Assembly (NCBI RefSeq): GCF_016900095.1
Contig: NZ_JACJJP010000013.1
Location: forward strand, 1 to 64,000
Direction: 5' to 3'
Length of the DNA: 64,000 nt
Source: Gemmiger formicilis
Lineage (GTDB): Bacteria > Bacillota > Clostridia > Oscillospirales > Ruminococcaceae
Each line of letters starts with the position of its first letter. Positions within the stretch are counted from its first letter, which is position 1. Positions 27,177-34,665 of this stretch are shown one piece after another. The translations under genes and the position numbers were made by a program. The notes under the pieces were generated by a model. The model was given only the letters and a program-made list of their open reading frames with translations, did no database searches and was not told the origin of the DNA.

Positions 27177-28088
27177 ATGAAAATCATTGACGCGCATGTA
27201 CATCTGGTCCAGTGCATTGCCGGAACCGAGTCCAACGGGGAAATGCGGTCCTGCGGCGGCGGGCGCGGCATCTGTGCTGACGGGACGGTCTACCAGCTGA
27301 TTCCCGAGGAATGGAACACCGACGCCGTCACCCCGGAACGGGTGCTGCAGGTGATGAATGACAACCGTGTGGAGCGTGCCGTGCTGCTACAGGGCGGCTT
27401 TCTGGGATTCCAGAACCTGTACAGCTACCAGGCACAGCAAAAATGGCCGGACCGCTTTCTGGCTGCCGGCGGCTACGACCCTTACAGCCGCCGGCGGGAC
27501 GGCATTGTCCGCCATCTGTTTGAGGAATTGGGGCTGCGAGTGGTCAAATTCGAGGTCAGCACCGGTTCCGGCCTGATGGCCAACCATCCCCTGTTCGCAT
27601 TGGACGGAGAGATGATGGAAAAAGAGGTTTCGTTTGCCGACGAGCACCACCTTGTCTTTGTGATCGACATCGGCAAGCTGGGCAGTCCCAGCAGCCAGAT
27701 TCCCGCCTTGCGGCGCACCATCCTGCGCCACCCCGGCATGACCTTCGTGGTATGCCATCTTCTGGCCCCCAAGCAATCGGAATTGGAGGCCATGGCCGAA
27801 GGGCTGGCCCAACTGGCATTGCCCAACGTCTGGTTCGATCTGGCTTCTTTACAGCACAATGTGGCACCGGACGACGCGCCTTACCCGGTTACCCGAAGGT
27901 TCATCCACCGGGCCGCCGGGATTGTGGGGGTGGACAAACTGCTGTTCGGCACCGATCTGCCCTCCAACCTGTGCCAGTATTCCTATGAACAGATGGTGGA
28001 TACGGTGGCGGCGGACCCGGATTTCAGTGAAGGGGAAAAAGAATTGATTCTGTACCGCAACGCCTTGCAGGTGTTCTGGGGTGAATAA
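27177..28088 (+). CDS. Amidohydrolase-2 family metal hydrolase (pectin-locus paralogue)
   Basis: A 303-residue TIM-barrel hydrolase with the metal ligands His7 and His9 in KIIDAHVHL, then FEVSTG, VVCHLLAP, PNVWFDLA and FGTDLPS with the catalytic Asp. It is clearly paralogous to the protein at 584-1501, sharing many blocks in the same order. It starts 14 bp after the esterase with AAAGGAG upstream. Members of this superfamily hydrolyse sugar lactones or related rings; an enzyme opening a uronate-derived lactone would suit the locus, but no substrate is shown by the sequence. Confidence 0.85.
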   Translation: MKIIDAHVHLVQCIAGTESNGEMRSCGGGRGICADGTVYQLIPEEWNTDAVTPERVLQVMNDNRVERAVLLQGGFLGFQNLYSYQAQQKWPDRFLAAGGYDPYSRRRDGIVRHLFEELGLRVVKFEVSTGSGLMANHPLFALDGEMMEKEVSFADEHHLVFVIDIGKLGSPSSQIPALRRTILRHPGMTFVVCHLLAPKQSELEAMAEGLAQLALPNVWFDLASLQHNVAPDDAPYPVTRRFIHRAAGIVGVDKLLFGTDLPSNLCQYSYEQMVDTVAADPDFSEGEKELILYRNALQVFWGE

Positions 28089-28101
28089 AAAGGAGGCTGT
28101 C

Positions 28102-29073
28102 ATGCAACAACGAAAGACCTGGGTGATTGCCCAGGACGGAAGCGGGGACTTTTTCCATCTGCGGGAGGCGGTTCTGCACTGTGCTGCTGCCCCCGAACAG
28201 CCGGTGCGCTTCCTGATCAAAAACGGGGTGTACGCGGAGCGCCCCTTTATCGAACTGGACGATTATGTTCTGGAGGGGGAAAATCGTGACCGGGTGATCC
28301 TGACCGCCGGGGTGGGCGGGTATGATCCCTGGCCCGGAGAGAGCAAGACCGGAACCTTCCGCAGCCAGACCTTGTTTTTGGGCGGCGGCCATGCGACGGT
28401 GCGCAATCTGACAGTGCAGAACACCGCCGGCGACGGCGCCGTGGCCGGACAGGCCCTGGCCGTGTATGCGGATGCCTCCCATGTCCTGATGGAGCACGTG
28501 AATCTGTACGGCAACCAGGACACCCTTTTTACCGCTCCCCTGCCCGAAAAAGAGCGGGAAGAAAACGGGTTCCGGGGACCGCGGCAGAATGCGCCCCGGC
28601 TGGATACCCTGCAGTATTACCGGGATTGCGTCATACGCGGCAACATTGATTTTATTTTCGGGGGCGCCAATGCCGTGTTTGACGGCTGCACCATCCAGCC
28701 TCTTGCCCACCGCAGCAAGGTCAGCTACATCGCCGCCCCCAACACCCCCGCCGGAAAACCCGGATACCTGTTCTATCACTGCAGGGTGCAGGGCAGCTGT
28801 CCCGCCGGTACAGTGTATCTGGGACGTCCCTGGCGCAAGGATGCTGCCTGCTACTGGCTGGAATGTGAGCTGAGTGCTGAAATCTGCCCAGACGGCTGGG
28901 ACAACTGGCGGGACCCGGCCAACGAGTGGACGGCCCGGTTCGGAGAATACGGCTCCACCGGCCCCGGCGCCCGTAAAACCCGCGCATTCGGCAGTGTGGA
29001 TGACCCGAAACTGCGCCGCCGGCATCTGGAACAGTTGCAGGATTTGCGGGCCCGGTTCCGGATTTCCGAGTAA
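28102..29073 (+). CDS. Pectin methylesterase (CE8 family), cytoplasmic
   Basis: A 323-residue right-handed beta-helix enzyme that removes methyl esters from polygalacturonate. The conserved motifs are all visible: VQNTAGDGAVAGQALAV, GNQDTLF with the catalytic Asp, GNIDFIFGGANAVFDG with the second Asp, and LGRPWR with the substrate Arg. There is no signal peptide, so it should act on oligosaccharides after import. The ATG at 28102 has AAGGAGG; it starts 13 bp after the amidohydrolase stop. Last gene of the locus, followed by a strong terminator. Confidence 0.93.
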   Translation: MQQRKTWVIAQDGSGDFFHLREAVLHCAAAPEQPVRFLIKNGVYAERPFIELDDYVLEGENRDRVILTAGVGGYDPWPGESKTGTFRSQTLFLGGGHATVRNLTVQNTAGDGAVAGQALAVYADASHVLMEHVNLYGNQDTLFTAPLPEKEREENGFRGPRQNAPRLDTLQYYRDCVIRGNIDFIFGGANAVFDGCTIQPLAHRSKVSYIAAPNTPAGKPGYLFYHCRVQGSCPAGTVYLGRPWRKDAACYWLECELSAEICPDGWDNWRDPANEWTARFGEYGSTGPGARKTRAFGSVDDPKLRRRHLEQLQDLRARFRISE

Positions 29074-29090
29074 CAAAACCGGATACCAAA

Positions 29091-29131
29091 AAAGCCCCCG
29101 GCTGTTTTGCGGAAAAACGGCCGGGGGCTTT
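29091..29131 (+). terminator. Terminator of the pectin operon
   Basis: AAAGCCCCCGGC (29091-29102) pairs perfectly with GCCGGGGGCTTT (29120-29131), and the loop adds further pairs (TTTT with AAAA). It is one of the strongest hairpins in the window. Confidence 0.85.
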
Positions 29132-29140
29132 ATGATAAAC

Positions 29141-29186
29141 AAAAAAATAATACCGGCACAACGACTGAAATCGCTGTGCCGGTATT
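29141..29186 (-). terminator. Terminator of the tRNA-Ser operon
   Basis: On the minus strand, just past the CCA end of tRNA-Ser(GCU), AATACCGGCACA pairs with TGTGCCGGTATT (plus positions 29175-29186 and 29149-29160) and is followed by ATTTTTTT. Confidence 0.85.
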
Positions 29187-29277
29187 TGGCGGAGTAAGAG
29201 GGATTTGAACCCTCGCGGCCCGTTAAGACCCTACGCCCTTAGCAGGGGCGCCTCTTCGACCTCTTGAGTATTACTCC
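29187..29277 (-). tRNA. tRNA-Ser (anticodon GCU)
   Basis: A 91-nt gene with encoded CCA. The acceptor arms GGAGTAA and TTACTCC pair. The anticodon stem-loop reads CGCCC-CTGCTAA-GGGCG, giving GCT. A long variable arm typical of tRNA-Ser and a GGTTCAAATCC T-loop are present. Second of two tRNA-Ser genes in a tandem unit. Confidence 0.95.
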
Positions 29278-29315
29278 AAGTCAAAGTGATCAGACTATTC
29301 ACTTTTTACAAAAAA

Positions 29316-29406
29316 TGGCGGAGAGGATGGGATTCGAACCCATGGTCCGCTCACGCGAATCGCTGGTTTTCAAGACCAGTTCCATAAACCACTCGGACAC
29401 CTCTCC
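29316..29406 (-). tRNA. tRNA-Ser (anticodon UGA)
   Basis: A 91-nt gene with encoded CCA. The acceptor arms GGAGAGG and CCTCTCC pair. The anticodon stem-loop is CTGGT-CTTGAAA-ACCAG, giving TGA. It has the long variable arm of serine tRNAs and a GGTTCGAATCC T-loop. First gene after the promoter; 38 bp upstream of tRNA-Ser(GCU). Confidence 0.95.
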
Positions 29407-29434
29407 ATAGTGGCTCCACCACAATGCGAGATAC

Positions 29435-29463
29435 ATTCTATCACACGATTTGCCATGTGTCAA
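29435..29463 (-). promoter_or_regulatory. Promoter of the tRNA-Ser genes
   Basis: On the minus strand TTGACA (29458-29463) and TAGAAT (29435-29440) have a 17-bp spacer, 28 bp before the mature tRNA-Ser(UGA). A perfect -35 fits the strong transcription expected of tRNA genes. Confidence 0.85.
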
Positions 29464-29488
29464 GAGATTTTTTTTCTTTTTTGCATGC

Positions 29489-29517
29489 TTGCAATGCGAC
29501 CGTTCAGCCGATATACT
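29489..29517 (+). promoter_or_regulatory. Promoter of sdaAB-sdaAA
   Basis: TTGCAA at 29489-29494 and TATACT at 29512-29517 with a 17-bp spacer, 32 bp before the sdaAB ATG. It is back to back with the tRNA-Ser promoter. Confidence 0.75.
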
Positions 29518-29549
29518 AAAGGACAGGATAAGTAAGGAGGACGCCTGCC

Positions 29550-30206
29550 ATGCGTTTGTTTGATGTTCTCGGGCCGGTGATGACCGGACCTTCCAGCAGC
29601 CACACCGCCGGCGCGGTGCGCATCGGTCTGACCGCCCGCAAACTGCTGGGGGAACAGCCCGCCCGGGCAGAAATTCTGCTGCATGGCAGCTTTGCCGCCA
29701 CCGGTCGCGGCCACGGCACCGACCGCGCTCTGGTGGCCGGGCTGCTGGGCATGCAGCCGGATGACGAGAACATCCCCCGCAGTTTTGCCCTGGCCCGCCG
29801 GGCGGGTATGCAGTTCACCGTGGGCACTATCAACCTGCGCGGCGCGCACCCCAACACCGCCGTTCTGCGTCTGCAGGGCACCGACGGGCACAAGCTGGAA
29901 GTGATGGGCGCCTCCATCGGCGGCGGCCGCATCAACATCTGTCAGATCGACGGCATCACCACCAATTTCGGGGCGGACCACGATACCCTGATCGTGCACA
30001 ATCTGGATACCCCGGGCCATGTAGCCGCCGTGACCACCTGTCTGAGCGAGCACAACATCAACATTGCCACCATGCAGCTGTACCGCTCCACCGCCGGCGG
30101 CTACGCGGTGATGGTGCTGGAATGTGACCAGCCCATTCCCGCCGACATTGTGAGCCAGCTGCGCCGTATGCCCGGCATTGTGAAAGTGACCAGTCTGAAT
30201 CTGTAA
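29550..30206 (+). CDS. sdaAB: L-serine dehydratase, iron-sulfur-dependent, beta subunit
   Basis: A 218-residue beta subunit of the two-chain Fe-S enzyme that deaminates L-serine to pyruvate and ammonia. The N-terminal domain begins FDVLGPVMTGPSSSHTAGAVRIG, and a C-terminal ACT domain (about 145-215, VHNLDTPGHVAAVTTCLSEHNINI) probably senses serine. ATG with AAGGAGG upstream. Followed 17 bp later by the alpha subunit in the same operon. Confidence 0.95.
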   Translation: MRLFDVLGPVMTGPSSSHTAGAVRIGLTARKLLGEQPARAEILLHGSFAATGRGHGTDRALVAGLLGMQPDDENIPRSFALARRAGMQFTVGTINLRGAHPNTAVLRLQGTDGHKLEVMGASIGGGRINICQIDGITTNFGADHDTLIVHNLDTPGHVAAVTTCLSEHNINIATMQLYRSTAGGYAVMVLECDQPIPADIVSQLRRMPGIVKVTSLNL

Positions 30207-30223
30207 TCTATAAGGAGAACAAC

Positions 30224-31108
30224 ATGGCATATACATCGGTGCGGGACCTGCTGAATGCCTGCAAAACCGAAGGAAGCAGTCTGGATGAAGTCATCCTGCG
30301 CAGCGACCTGGCCGAAAGCGGCCTGACGGAGGAGGAATCCCATGCGCAGATGCGTCATCTGTGGCAGGTGATGACCGAAACCAGCCGCAATTACCGGGCG
30401 GAAGATCGCTCGGCCAGCGGCTTTGCGGGTGGGGACGCCGCCAAGGTAGAGCAGGCGGCCGCTGCCGGGCTTTTGTACAGCGGCGGCTACTATGCCCAGG
30501 TAATTGCCGAAGCGCTGAAAACCGCCGAATGCAACGCCTGCATGAAGCGTATTGTGGCAGCCCCCACCGCCGGCAGCTGCGGGGTATTGCCCTCGGTGCT
30601 GCTGCCCCTGTGGCGGGCCGGCACCTATGACGAGGAGGCCATCTGCCGGGCTTTGTACGTGGCCGCCGGGTTCGGACAGGTGGTGGCTGCCCGCGCCACC
30701 CTGGCCGGGGCCGAAGGCGGATGCCAGGCCGAGGTGGGCGCCGCTTCCGCCATGGCGGCCGCGGCCCTGGTGCATCTGAAGGGGGGCACCGCCGAGGCCT
30801 GTGCCGAGGCGTTTTCTCTGGCGCTGACCAACCTGGAAGGGCTGGTGTGCGACCCGGTTGCCGGACTGGTGGAGCTGCCCTGCATCAAGCGCAACGTTAT
30901 CGGGGCGGTGAATGCGGTATCTGCCGCCGACATGGCCCTGGCCGGTGTGGTGGGCCACATTCCGGCAGACGAAGTCATTGACGCCATGGCCGAGGTGGGC
31001 GCCGCCATGAGCCGCGACCTGCGGGAAACCGGCATCGGCGGATTGGCCGGAACCCCCACCGGGCAGGCCATCCGGGACATTGTAACCATGGCAGGCGAGG
31101 AAGAATAA
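30224..31108 (+). CDS. sdaAA: L-serine dehydratase, iron-sulfur-dependent, alpha subunit
   Basis: The 294-residue catalytic alpha subunit. The conserved cysteines expected to hold the 4Fe-4S cluster lie in APTAGSCGVLPS, in the region VCDPVAGLVELPC and nearby. GGDAAKVEQ and EGGCQAEVGAASAMAA are family blocks. Length matches the two-subunit Bacillus/Clostridium type. ATG with AAGGAG. Co-transcribed with sdaAB; together they feed serine carbon into pyruvate in the cytoplasm. Confidence 0.95.
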   Translation: MAYTSVRDLLNACKTEGSSLDEVILRSDLAESGLTEEESHAQMRHLWQVMTETSRNYRAEDRSASGFAGGDAAKVEQAAAAGLLYSGGYYAQVIAEALKTAECNACMKRIVAAPTAGSCGVLPSVLLPLWRAGTYDEEAICRALYVAAGFGQVVAARATLAGAEGGCQAEVGAASAMAAAALVHLKGGTAEACAEAFSLALTNLEGLVCDPVAGLVELPCIKRNVIGAVNAVSAADMALAGVVGHIPADEVIDAMAEVGAAMSRDLRETGIGGLAGTPTGQAIRDIVTMAGEEE

Positions 31109-31145
31109 CCTTCCCCCGCCCTATTGATCGGAAAGGAAGTTCATT

Positions 31146-31583
31146 ATGGACAAACAATTGCCCAACCGTACCCATCTGATTCTGCGGCGGATTCTGACCG
31201 TGGTGGTAGTTCTGGCCCTATTGGTCGCTGTCCGCCTTGTTCTGGGTTCCAAAGAGATGATGTATCTGTCGGCACGGGACATCGACCATATCGAAGTGAC
31301 GGTGAATCCGGACGGCCTGGCCCTGTCCGCCTACGGCGACGACGCCGCCGAAGGAGTGAAGGTGCTCAACAAGACTGTCTGCTATTATCCCCAGGCCGAA
31401 GAAGTGGCCGGTCAGTCGGTGTCGCTGGACATTTATATGAACGACGAAACCACCATGACCGTCGTTTCCTGCGGCAACCACTGCACCATCGACGGCAAGG
31501 GATACAAGACCCGGCTGGCCGACGGCGAAGCCCTGGTCCAATGGGCCCAGGCTCTGGCCGAAAAGCAGAGCACTCAGTCGTAA
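31146..31583 (+). CDS. Uncharacterised single-pass membrane protein
   Basis: A 145-residue protein not assigned to a family. It has a short basic N terminus, one membrane helix at about residues 15-33 (LTVVVVLALLVAVRLVLG) and a small outer domain of about 110 residues with two cysteines (VVSCGNHC). GGAAAGGAAG-like ribosome sequence precedes the ATG. It lies 37 bp after sdaAA on the same strand, so it may be a third gene of that operon. Its end overlaps the convergent BlaI-like gene by 10 bp. Function unknown. Confidence 0.7.
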   Translation: MDKQLPNRTHLILRRILTVVVVLALLVAVRLVLGSKEMMYLSARDIDHIEVTVNPDGLALSAYGDDAAEGVKVLNKTVCYYPQAEEVAGQSVSLDIYMNDETTMTVVSCGNHCTIDGKGYKTRLADGEALVQWAQALAEKQSTQS

Positions 31584-31966
31584 TCATACTCCGGGCTTTC
31601 GACGGCGCGGCTGTCCAGATACCGGGCCAGGCGCTCCATATCGGTGAAGCTGACCCTCCCCGTGTCCGCCAGTGCCCCCAGCATGGCTCGTAGGTCCCCG
31701 CCGTACAGCCGCTGCAGATGAGCGGCGCTGGCCGCCCCGCAGTAGGTGACCCGACGCACCAGCGGGGTGTAGATGTTCTTGTTGCCCTGCTTTTCCGGCC
31801 GGACAAAGCCCTTGTTTTCCAGCCGGAGCAAAAAATTGAGCAGGGTGGAGTCCGCCCAGCTGCAACTGGATGGCAGCCTGGCCGCGATTTCCCGCCGGGT
31901 GGCGGGTTTGCCGCAGGCCCACAGGGCGGCCATGACCTGCTCTTCGCTGTGTGAAAGCATTTCCAT
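31574..31966 (-). CDS. BlaI/MecI/CopY-family transcriptional repressor
   Basis: A 130-residue winged-helix repressor. The N-terminal DNA-binding domain (SHSEEQVMAALWACGKPATRREIAARL, then STLLNFLLRLENKGFV) and the C-terminal dimerisation helices match the family. The start is taken at 31966; an ATG two codons later is also possible and the ribosome site is weak (AAGAAG). No BlaR1/MecR1 sensor, beta-lactamase or copper ATPase lies nearby, so its signal is unknown. A TTGTCA-18-TAAAAT promoter overlapped by operator-like repeats implies autoregulation. Confidence 0.85.
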   Translation of the reverse strand: MEMLSHSEEQVMAALWACGKPATRREIAARLPSSCSWADSTLLNFLLRLENKGFVRPEKQGNKNIYTPLVRRVTYCGAASAAHLQRLYGGDLRAMLGALADTGRVSFTDMERLARYLDSRAVESPEYDYD

Positions 31967-31978
31967 GACAGTTTCTTC

Positions 31979-32024
31979 TTTTACATTTGTGGTTGATTGC
32001 CCCGTAATTATTTTACATTTGTGG
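31979..32024. promoter_or_regulatory. Tandem operator-like repeats at the BlaI-like promoter
   Basis: The 14-mer TTTTACATTTGTGG occurs at 31979-31992 and again at 32011-32024, 32 bp apart. Its core ACATTTGT resembles BlaI/MecI operators (TACAnnTGTA type). The second copy covers the -10 hexamer of the gene's promoter, the first lies in its leader. Confidence 0.7.
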
Positions 32025-32039
32025 AAGATATTTTGACAA
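32010..32039 (-). promoter_or_regulatory. Promoter of the BlaI-like repressor
   Basis: On the minus strand TTGTCA (32034-32039) and TAAAAT (32010-32015) are 18 bp apart. The -10 lies inside the second operator-like repeat. Confidence 0.7.
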
Positions 32040-32078
32040 GCCGAAAATGTGCACAAAGATTACGGCACATTTTCGGCT
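32039..32078. repeat. 14-bp perfect inverted repeat upstream of the BlaI-like promoter
   Basis: AGCCGAAAATGTGC (32039-32052) and GCACATTTTCGGCT (32065-32078) are perfect inverted copies around a 12-nt loop. It abuts the -35 of the repressor promoter. ATTATTTTAG follows on the plus strand, so a weak terminator is possible; an operator or cruciform is the alternative. Confidence 0.7.
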
Positions 32079-32094
32079 ATTATTTTAGTGTTTA

Positions 32095-32144
32095 TTTTAC
32101 AAACGTAAAAGATATTGTGTTTTGTAGGCAGACATTTGTCTGCC
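32095..32144. promoter_or_regulatory. Two further palindromes between the repressor and serC
   Basis: TTTTAC-AAAC-GTAAAA at 32095-32110 and GGCAGACATTTGTCTGCC at 32127-32144 are both perfect inverted repeats. The second shares the ACATTTGT core of the repeats at the repressor promoter. They lie 61 bp or more upstream of the serC promoter. Confidence 0.6.
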
Positions 32145-32204
32145 TTGTTCTCTGTGCCCGCCGTTTTAGGGCGTCTTTTCGGTGTTTTGCCGATGCTTTT
32201 TTGC

Positions 32205-32234
32205 TTGCGGCTGTGATTTTGAGCGGCGTATAAT
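32205..32234 (+). promoter_or_regulatory. Promoter of serC-serA
   Basis: TTGCGG at 32205-32210 and TATAAT at 32229-32234 with an 18-bp spacer, 55 bp before the serC ATG. Confidence 0.7.
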
Positions 32235-32289
32235 ACCGGTATCGGGCGCCATTGCCCGCGAGTGAAAGAAAGTACAGGAGGGGTTACCC

Positions 32290-33387
32290 ATGGCGAGAGT
32301 GTATAATTTCAGTGCAGGGCCTTCGATGCTGCCCGAGAGCGTGCTGCGCACGGCGCAGGCCGAATTGCTGGATTATCACGGGTCCGGTCAGAGCGTGATG
32401 GAGATGAGCCATCGCAGCAAGTGGTTCGATGACATCATCCAGAACACCGAGGCCGCCATGCGCCGGGTATTGAAGGTGCCCGACAATTACAAGATCGGCT
32501 TTTTCCAGGGCGGCGCCACCCAGCAATTCGCCATGGTGCCGCTGAACTTTATGACCACCGGCACCGCCGATTACCTGGTCACCGGCAACTTCAGCAAGAA
32601 GGCCGCCCAGGAAGCAGACAAGTTCGGCACCGCCCGCATTGCCGCTTCCAGCAAGGACCGCAACTTCACCTACATCCCCGACGTGAAGGCCATCGATTAT
32701 GACCCCAACGCCAGCTACATCCATATCTGCCAGAACAACACCATCTTCGGCACCACCTTTGTGGATGTGCCTCAGGTGGACGGCATTCCCCTGGTGGCGG
32801 ACATGAGCTCGATGATCTTCTCCGAGCCCACCGACGTGACCAAGTACGGCTGCATCTACTTCGGCGTGCAGAAGAACGTAGCCCCCGCCGGTATGGCCGT
32901 GGCCATTATTCGGGAAGACCTGCTGGGCCACAGCGCCAAGGGCATCGCGCCGGAAAACATCCCCACCATGATGAACTACACCACCCTGCTGGGTGCCGAC
33001 AGCATGTACAACACCCCGCCCTGCTGGTGCATCTATATGACCGGGCTGGTCATGGAGTATCTGGAACATGAGGTGGGCGGCCTGGAAGAGATGAAGAAAA
33101 TCAACGACGCCAAGGCCAAGGTGCTGTATGAGTACCTGGACAGCCAGGACTTCTTCAAGAATCCGGTGGAAAAGCCTTATCGCAGCCGGATGAACGTGAC
33201 TTTCACCTCCCCCACGCCGGAGCTGGACAAGAAATTCTGCGCCGAAGCCGCCGAAGAAGGGCTGCTGAACCTGAAGGGTCACCGCCTGGTGGGCGGCATG
33301 CGGGCCTCCATCTACAACGCCATGCCGCCCCAGGGCGTACAGGCGCTGGTGGAATTCATGGAGAAGTTCCGCAAGGAAAACGCGTGA
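32290..33387 (+). CDS. serC: Phosphoserine aminotransferase
   Basis: A 365-residue class V PLP aminotransferase converting 3-phosphohydroxypyruvate to phosphoserine, and in some bacteria serving PLP synthesis. The start VYNFSAGPSMLPE is diagnostic; the PLP lysine is in FGVQKNVAPAGMAV near residue 196; the C-terminal HRLVGGMRASIYNAM block is complete. ATG with AGGAGGGG. First gene of the serC-serA pair. Confidence 0.96.
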   Translation: MARVYNFSAGPSMLPESVLRTAQAELLDYHGSGQSVMEMSHRSKWFDDIIQNTEAAMRRVLKVPDNYKIGFFQGGATQQFAMVPLNFMTTGTADYLVTGNFSKKAAQEADKFGTARIAASSKDRNFTYIPDVKAIDYDPNASYIHICQNNTIFGTTFVDVPQVDGIPLVADMSSMIFSEPTDVTKYGCIYFGVQKNVAPAGMAVAIIREDLLGHSAKGIAPENIPTMMNYTTLLGADSMYNTPPCWCIYMTGLVMEYLEHEVGGLEEMKKINDAKAKVLYEYLDSQDFFKNPVEKPYRSRMNVTFTSPTPELDKKFCAEAAEEGLLNLKGHRLVGGMRASIYNAMPPQGVQALVEFMEKFRKENA

Positions 33388-33423
33388 GCGCATCACAGCA
33401 AGATACAGGAGGGCCGAACGCCG

Positions 33424-34584
33424 ATGTATACCATTAAAACCATGAACGCCATTTCCCCCGTGGGCCTGGCCAAACTGCCGGCCGGGGTTTTTGAGATCGA
33501 CAACGATGCCGCCGCACCCCAGGGCATTCTGGTGCGCAGCGCCGACATGCACGAGGCGCCTTTGCCCGAAAGCCTGCTGGCCATTGCCCGGGCCGGTGCC
33601 GGCACCAACAACATTCCCATCGACCGCTGCACCGAGGCTGGCATTGTGGTGTTCAACACCCCGGGCGCCAACGCCAACGCTGTGGCCGAACTGGTCATCG
33701 GTGCCCTGGTGGCCGGCAGCCGCAACCTGCCCGACGCTATCCAGTGGGCCAAGGGCCTGAAGGGCAGCGCCACCCTGGCCAAGGATGTGGAAAAGGGCAA
33801 GAAACAGTTTGTAGGCCCCGAACTGCGAGGCAAGACCCTGGGCGTCATCGGCCTGGGGGCCATCGGGTCCCGGGTGGCCAACGCCGCCGTGGCCCTGGGC
33901 ATGGAAGTGCTGGGCTATGACCCCTATATCAGCATCGACGCCGCGTGGAGTCTTTCCCGCAGCGTACAGCATTGCGTGACCCTGAGCGACATGCTGCCCC
34001 GGTGCGACTATCTCACCGTCCATGTGCCCTACATGCCCTCCACCAAGCACACCATCAACGCCCAGACCCTGGCCATGTGCAAGGACGGCGTGCGGGTGCT
34101 GAACTTTGCCCGGGGCGAGCTGGTGGACACTGCCGCCATTCTGGACGGACTGAGCACCGGCAAGGTAGCCTCCTACTTCTGCGATTTCCCGGCCGAGGAA
34201 CTGCTGGGTGTGCACGGGGTGTACTGCACCCCGCACCTGGGCGCTTCCACCCCCGAAAGCGAAACCAACTGCGCCGTCATGGCCGCCAACGAGCTGAGCG
34301 ACTACCTGCGCAACGGCAACATCACCCACAGCGTCAACCTGCCCGATGTGCAGCAGCCCCGCCTGGGCGGACGCCGCATCTGCATGATTCACAAAAACGC
34401 CCCCGGTGTGATTTCGGCCATCACCGGCGTGCTGACCGCCGCCAACCTGAACATCGAAAACATGGTGAACAAAAGCAAGAAGGACGTTGCTTACACCATG
34501 CTGGATGTGACCGGCAACCTGGAAGACACTCTGGCCGGGCAGCTGGCCGCCATCCCCGACGCCATCCGGGTGCGGATTCTGTAA
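33424..34584 (+). CDS. serA: D-3-phosphoglycerate dehydrogenase
   Basis: A 386-residue NAD-dependent 2-hydroxyacid dehydrogenase catalysing the first step of serine synthesis. The Rossmann motif is GVIGLGAIGSRVAN, catalytic residues lie in LNFARGELVD and the HLGASTPESE block, and a short C-terminal ACT domain (about 315-386) may give feedback control. It starts 36 bp after serC with GGAGGG upstream. Phosphoserine phosphatase, which completes the pathway, is not obviously present unless a HAD protein here fills the role. Confidence 0.93.
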   Translation: MYTIKTMNAISPVGLAKLPAGVFEIDNDAAAPQGILVRSADMHEAPLPESLLAIARAGAGTNNIPIDRCTEAGIVVFNTPGANANAVAELVIGALVAGSRNLPDAIQWAKGLKGSATLAKDVEKGKKQFVGPELRGKTLGVIGLGAIGSRVANAAVALGMEVLGYDPYISIDAAWSLSRSVQHCVTLSDMLPRCDYLTVHVPYMPSTKHTINAQTLAMCKDGVRVLNFARGELVDTAAILDGLSTGKVASYFCDFPAEELLGVHGVYCTPHLGASTPESETNCAVMAANELSDYLRNGNITHSVNLPDVQQPRLGGRRICMIHKNAPGVISAITGVLTAANLNIENMVNKSKKDVAYTMLDVTGNLEDTLAGQLAAIPDAIRVRIL

Positions 34585-34608
34585 TTTCCTTCCTCCTTTG
34601 CATAAAAA

Positions 34609-34648
34609 CAGGCACCTTCGGCTTTGCGGCCGGGGGTGCCTGCTTTTG
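34609..34648 (+). terminator. Probable terminator of serC-serA
   Basis: AGGCACC near 34610-34616 pairs with GGTGCCT at 34635-34641, with additional GC pairing in the loop and a short T run after. Moderately strong. Confidence 0.65.
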
Positions 34649-34665
34649 GCTGGTCGGGGTCCGGT

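Noticed and set aside
29278-29315. Gap between the tRNA-Ser genes as a possible extra promoter
   Set aside because: No -35/-10 pair is visible, and the strong promoter ahead of tRNA-Ser(UGA) explains both genes.
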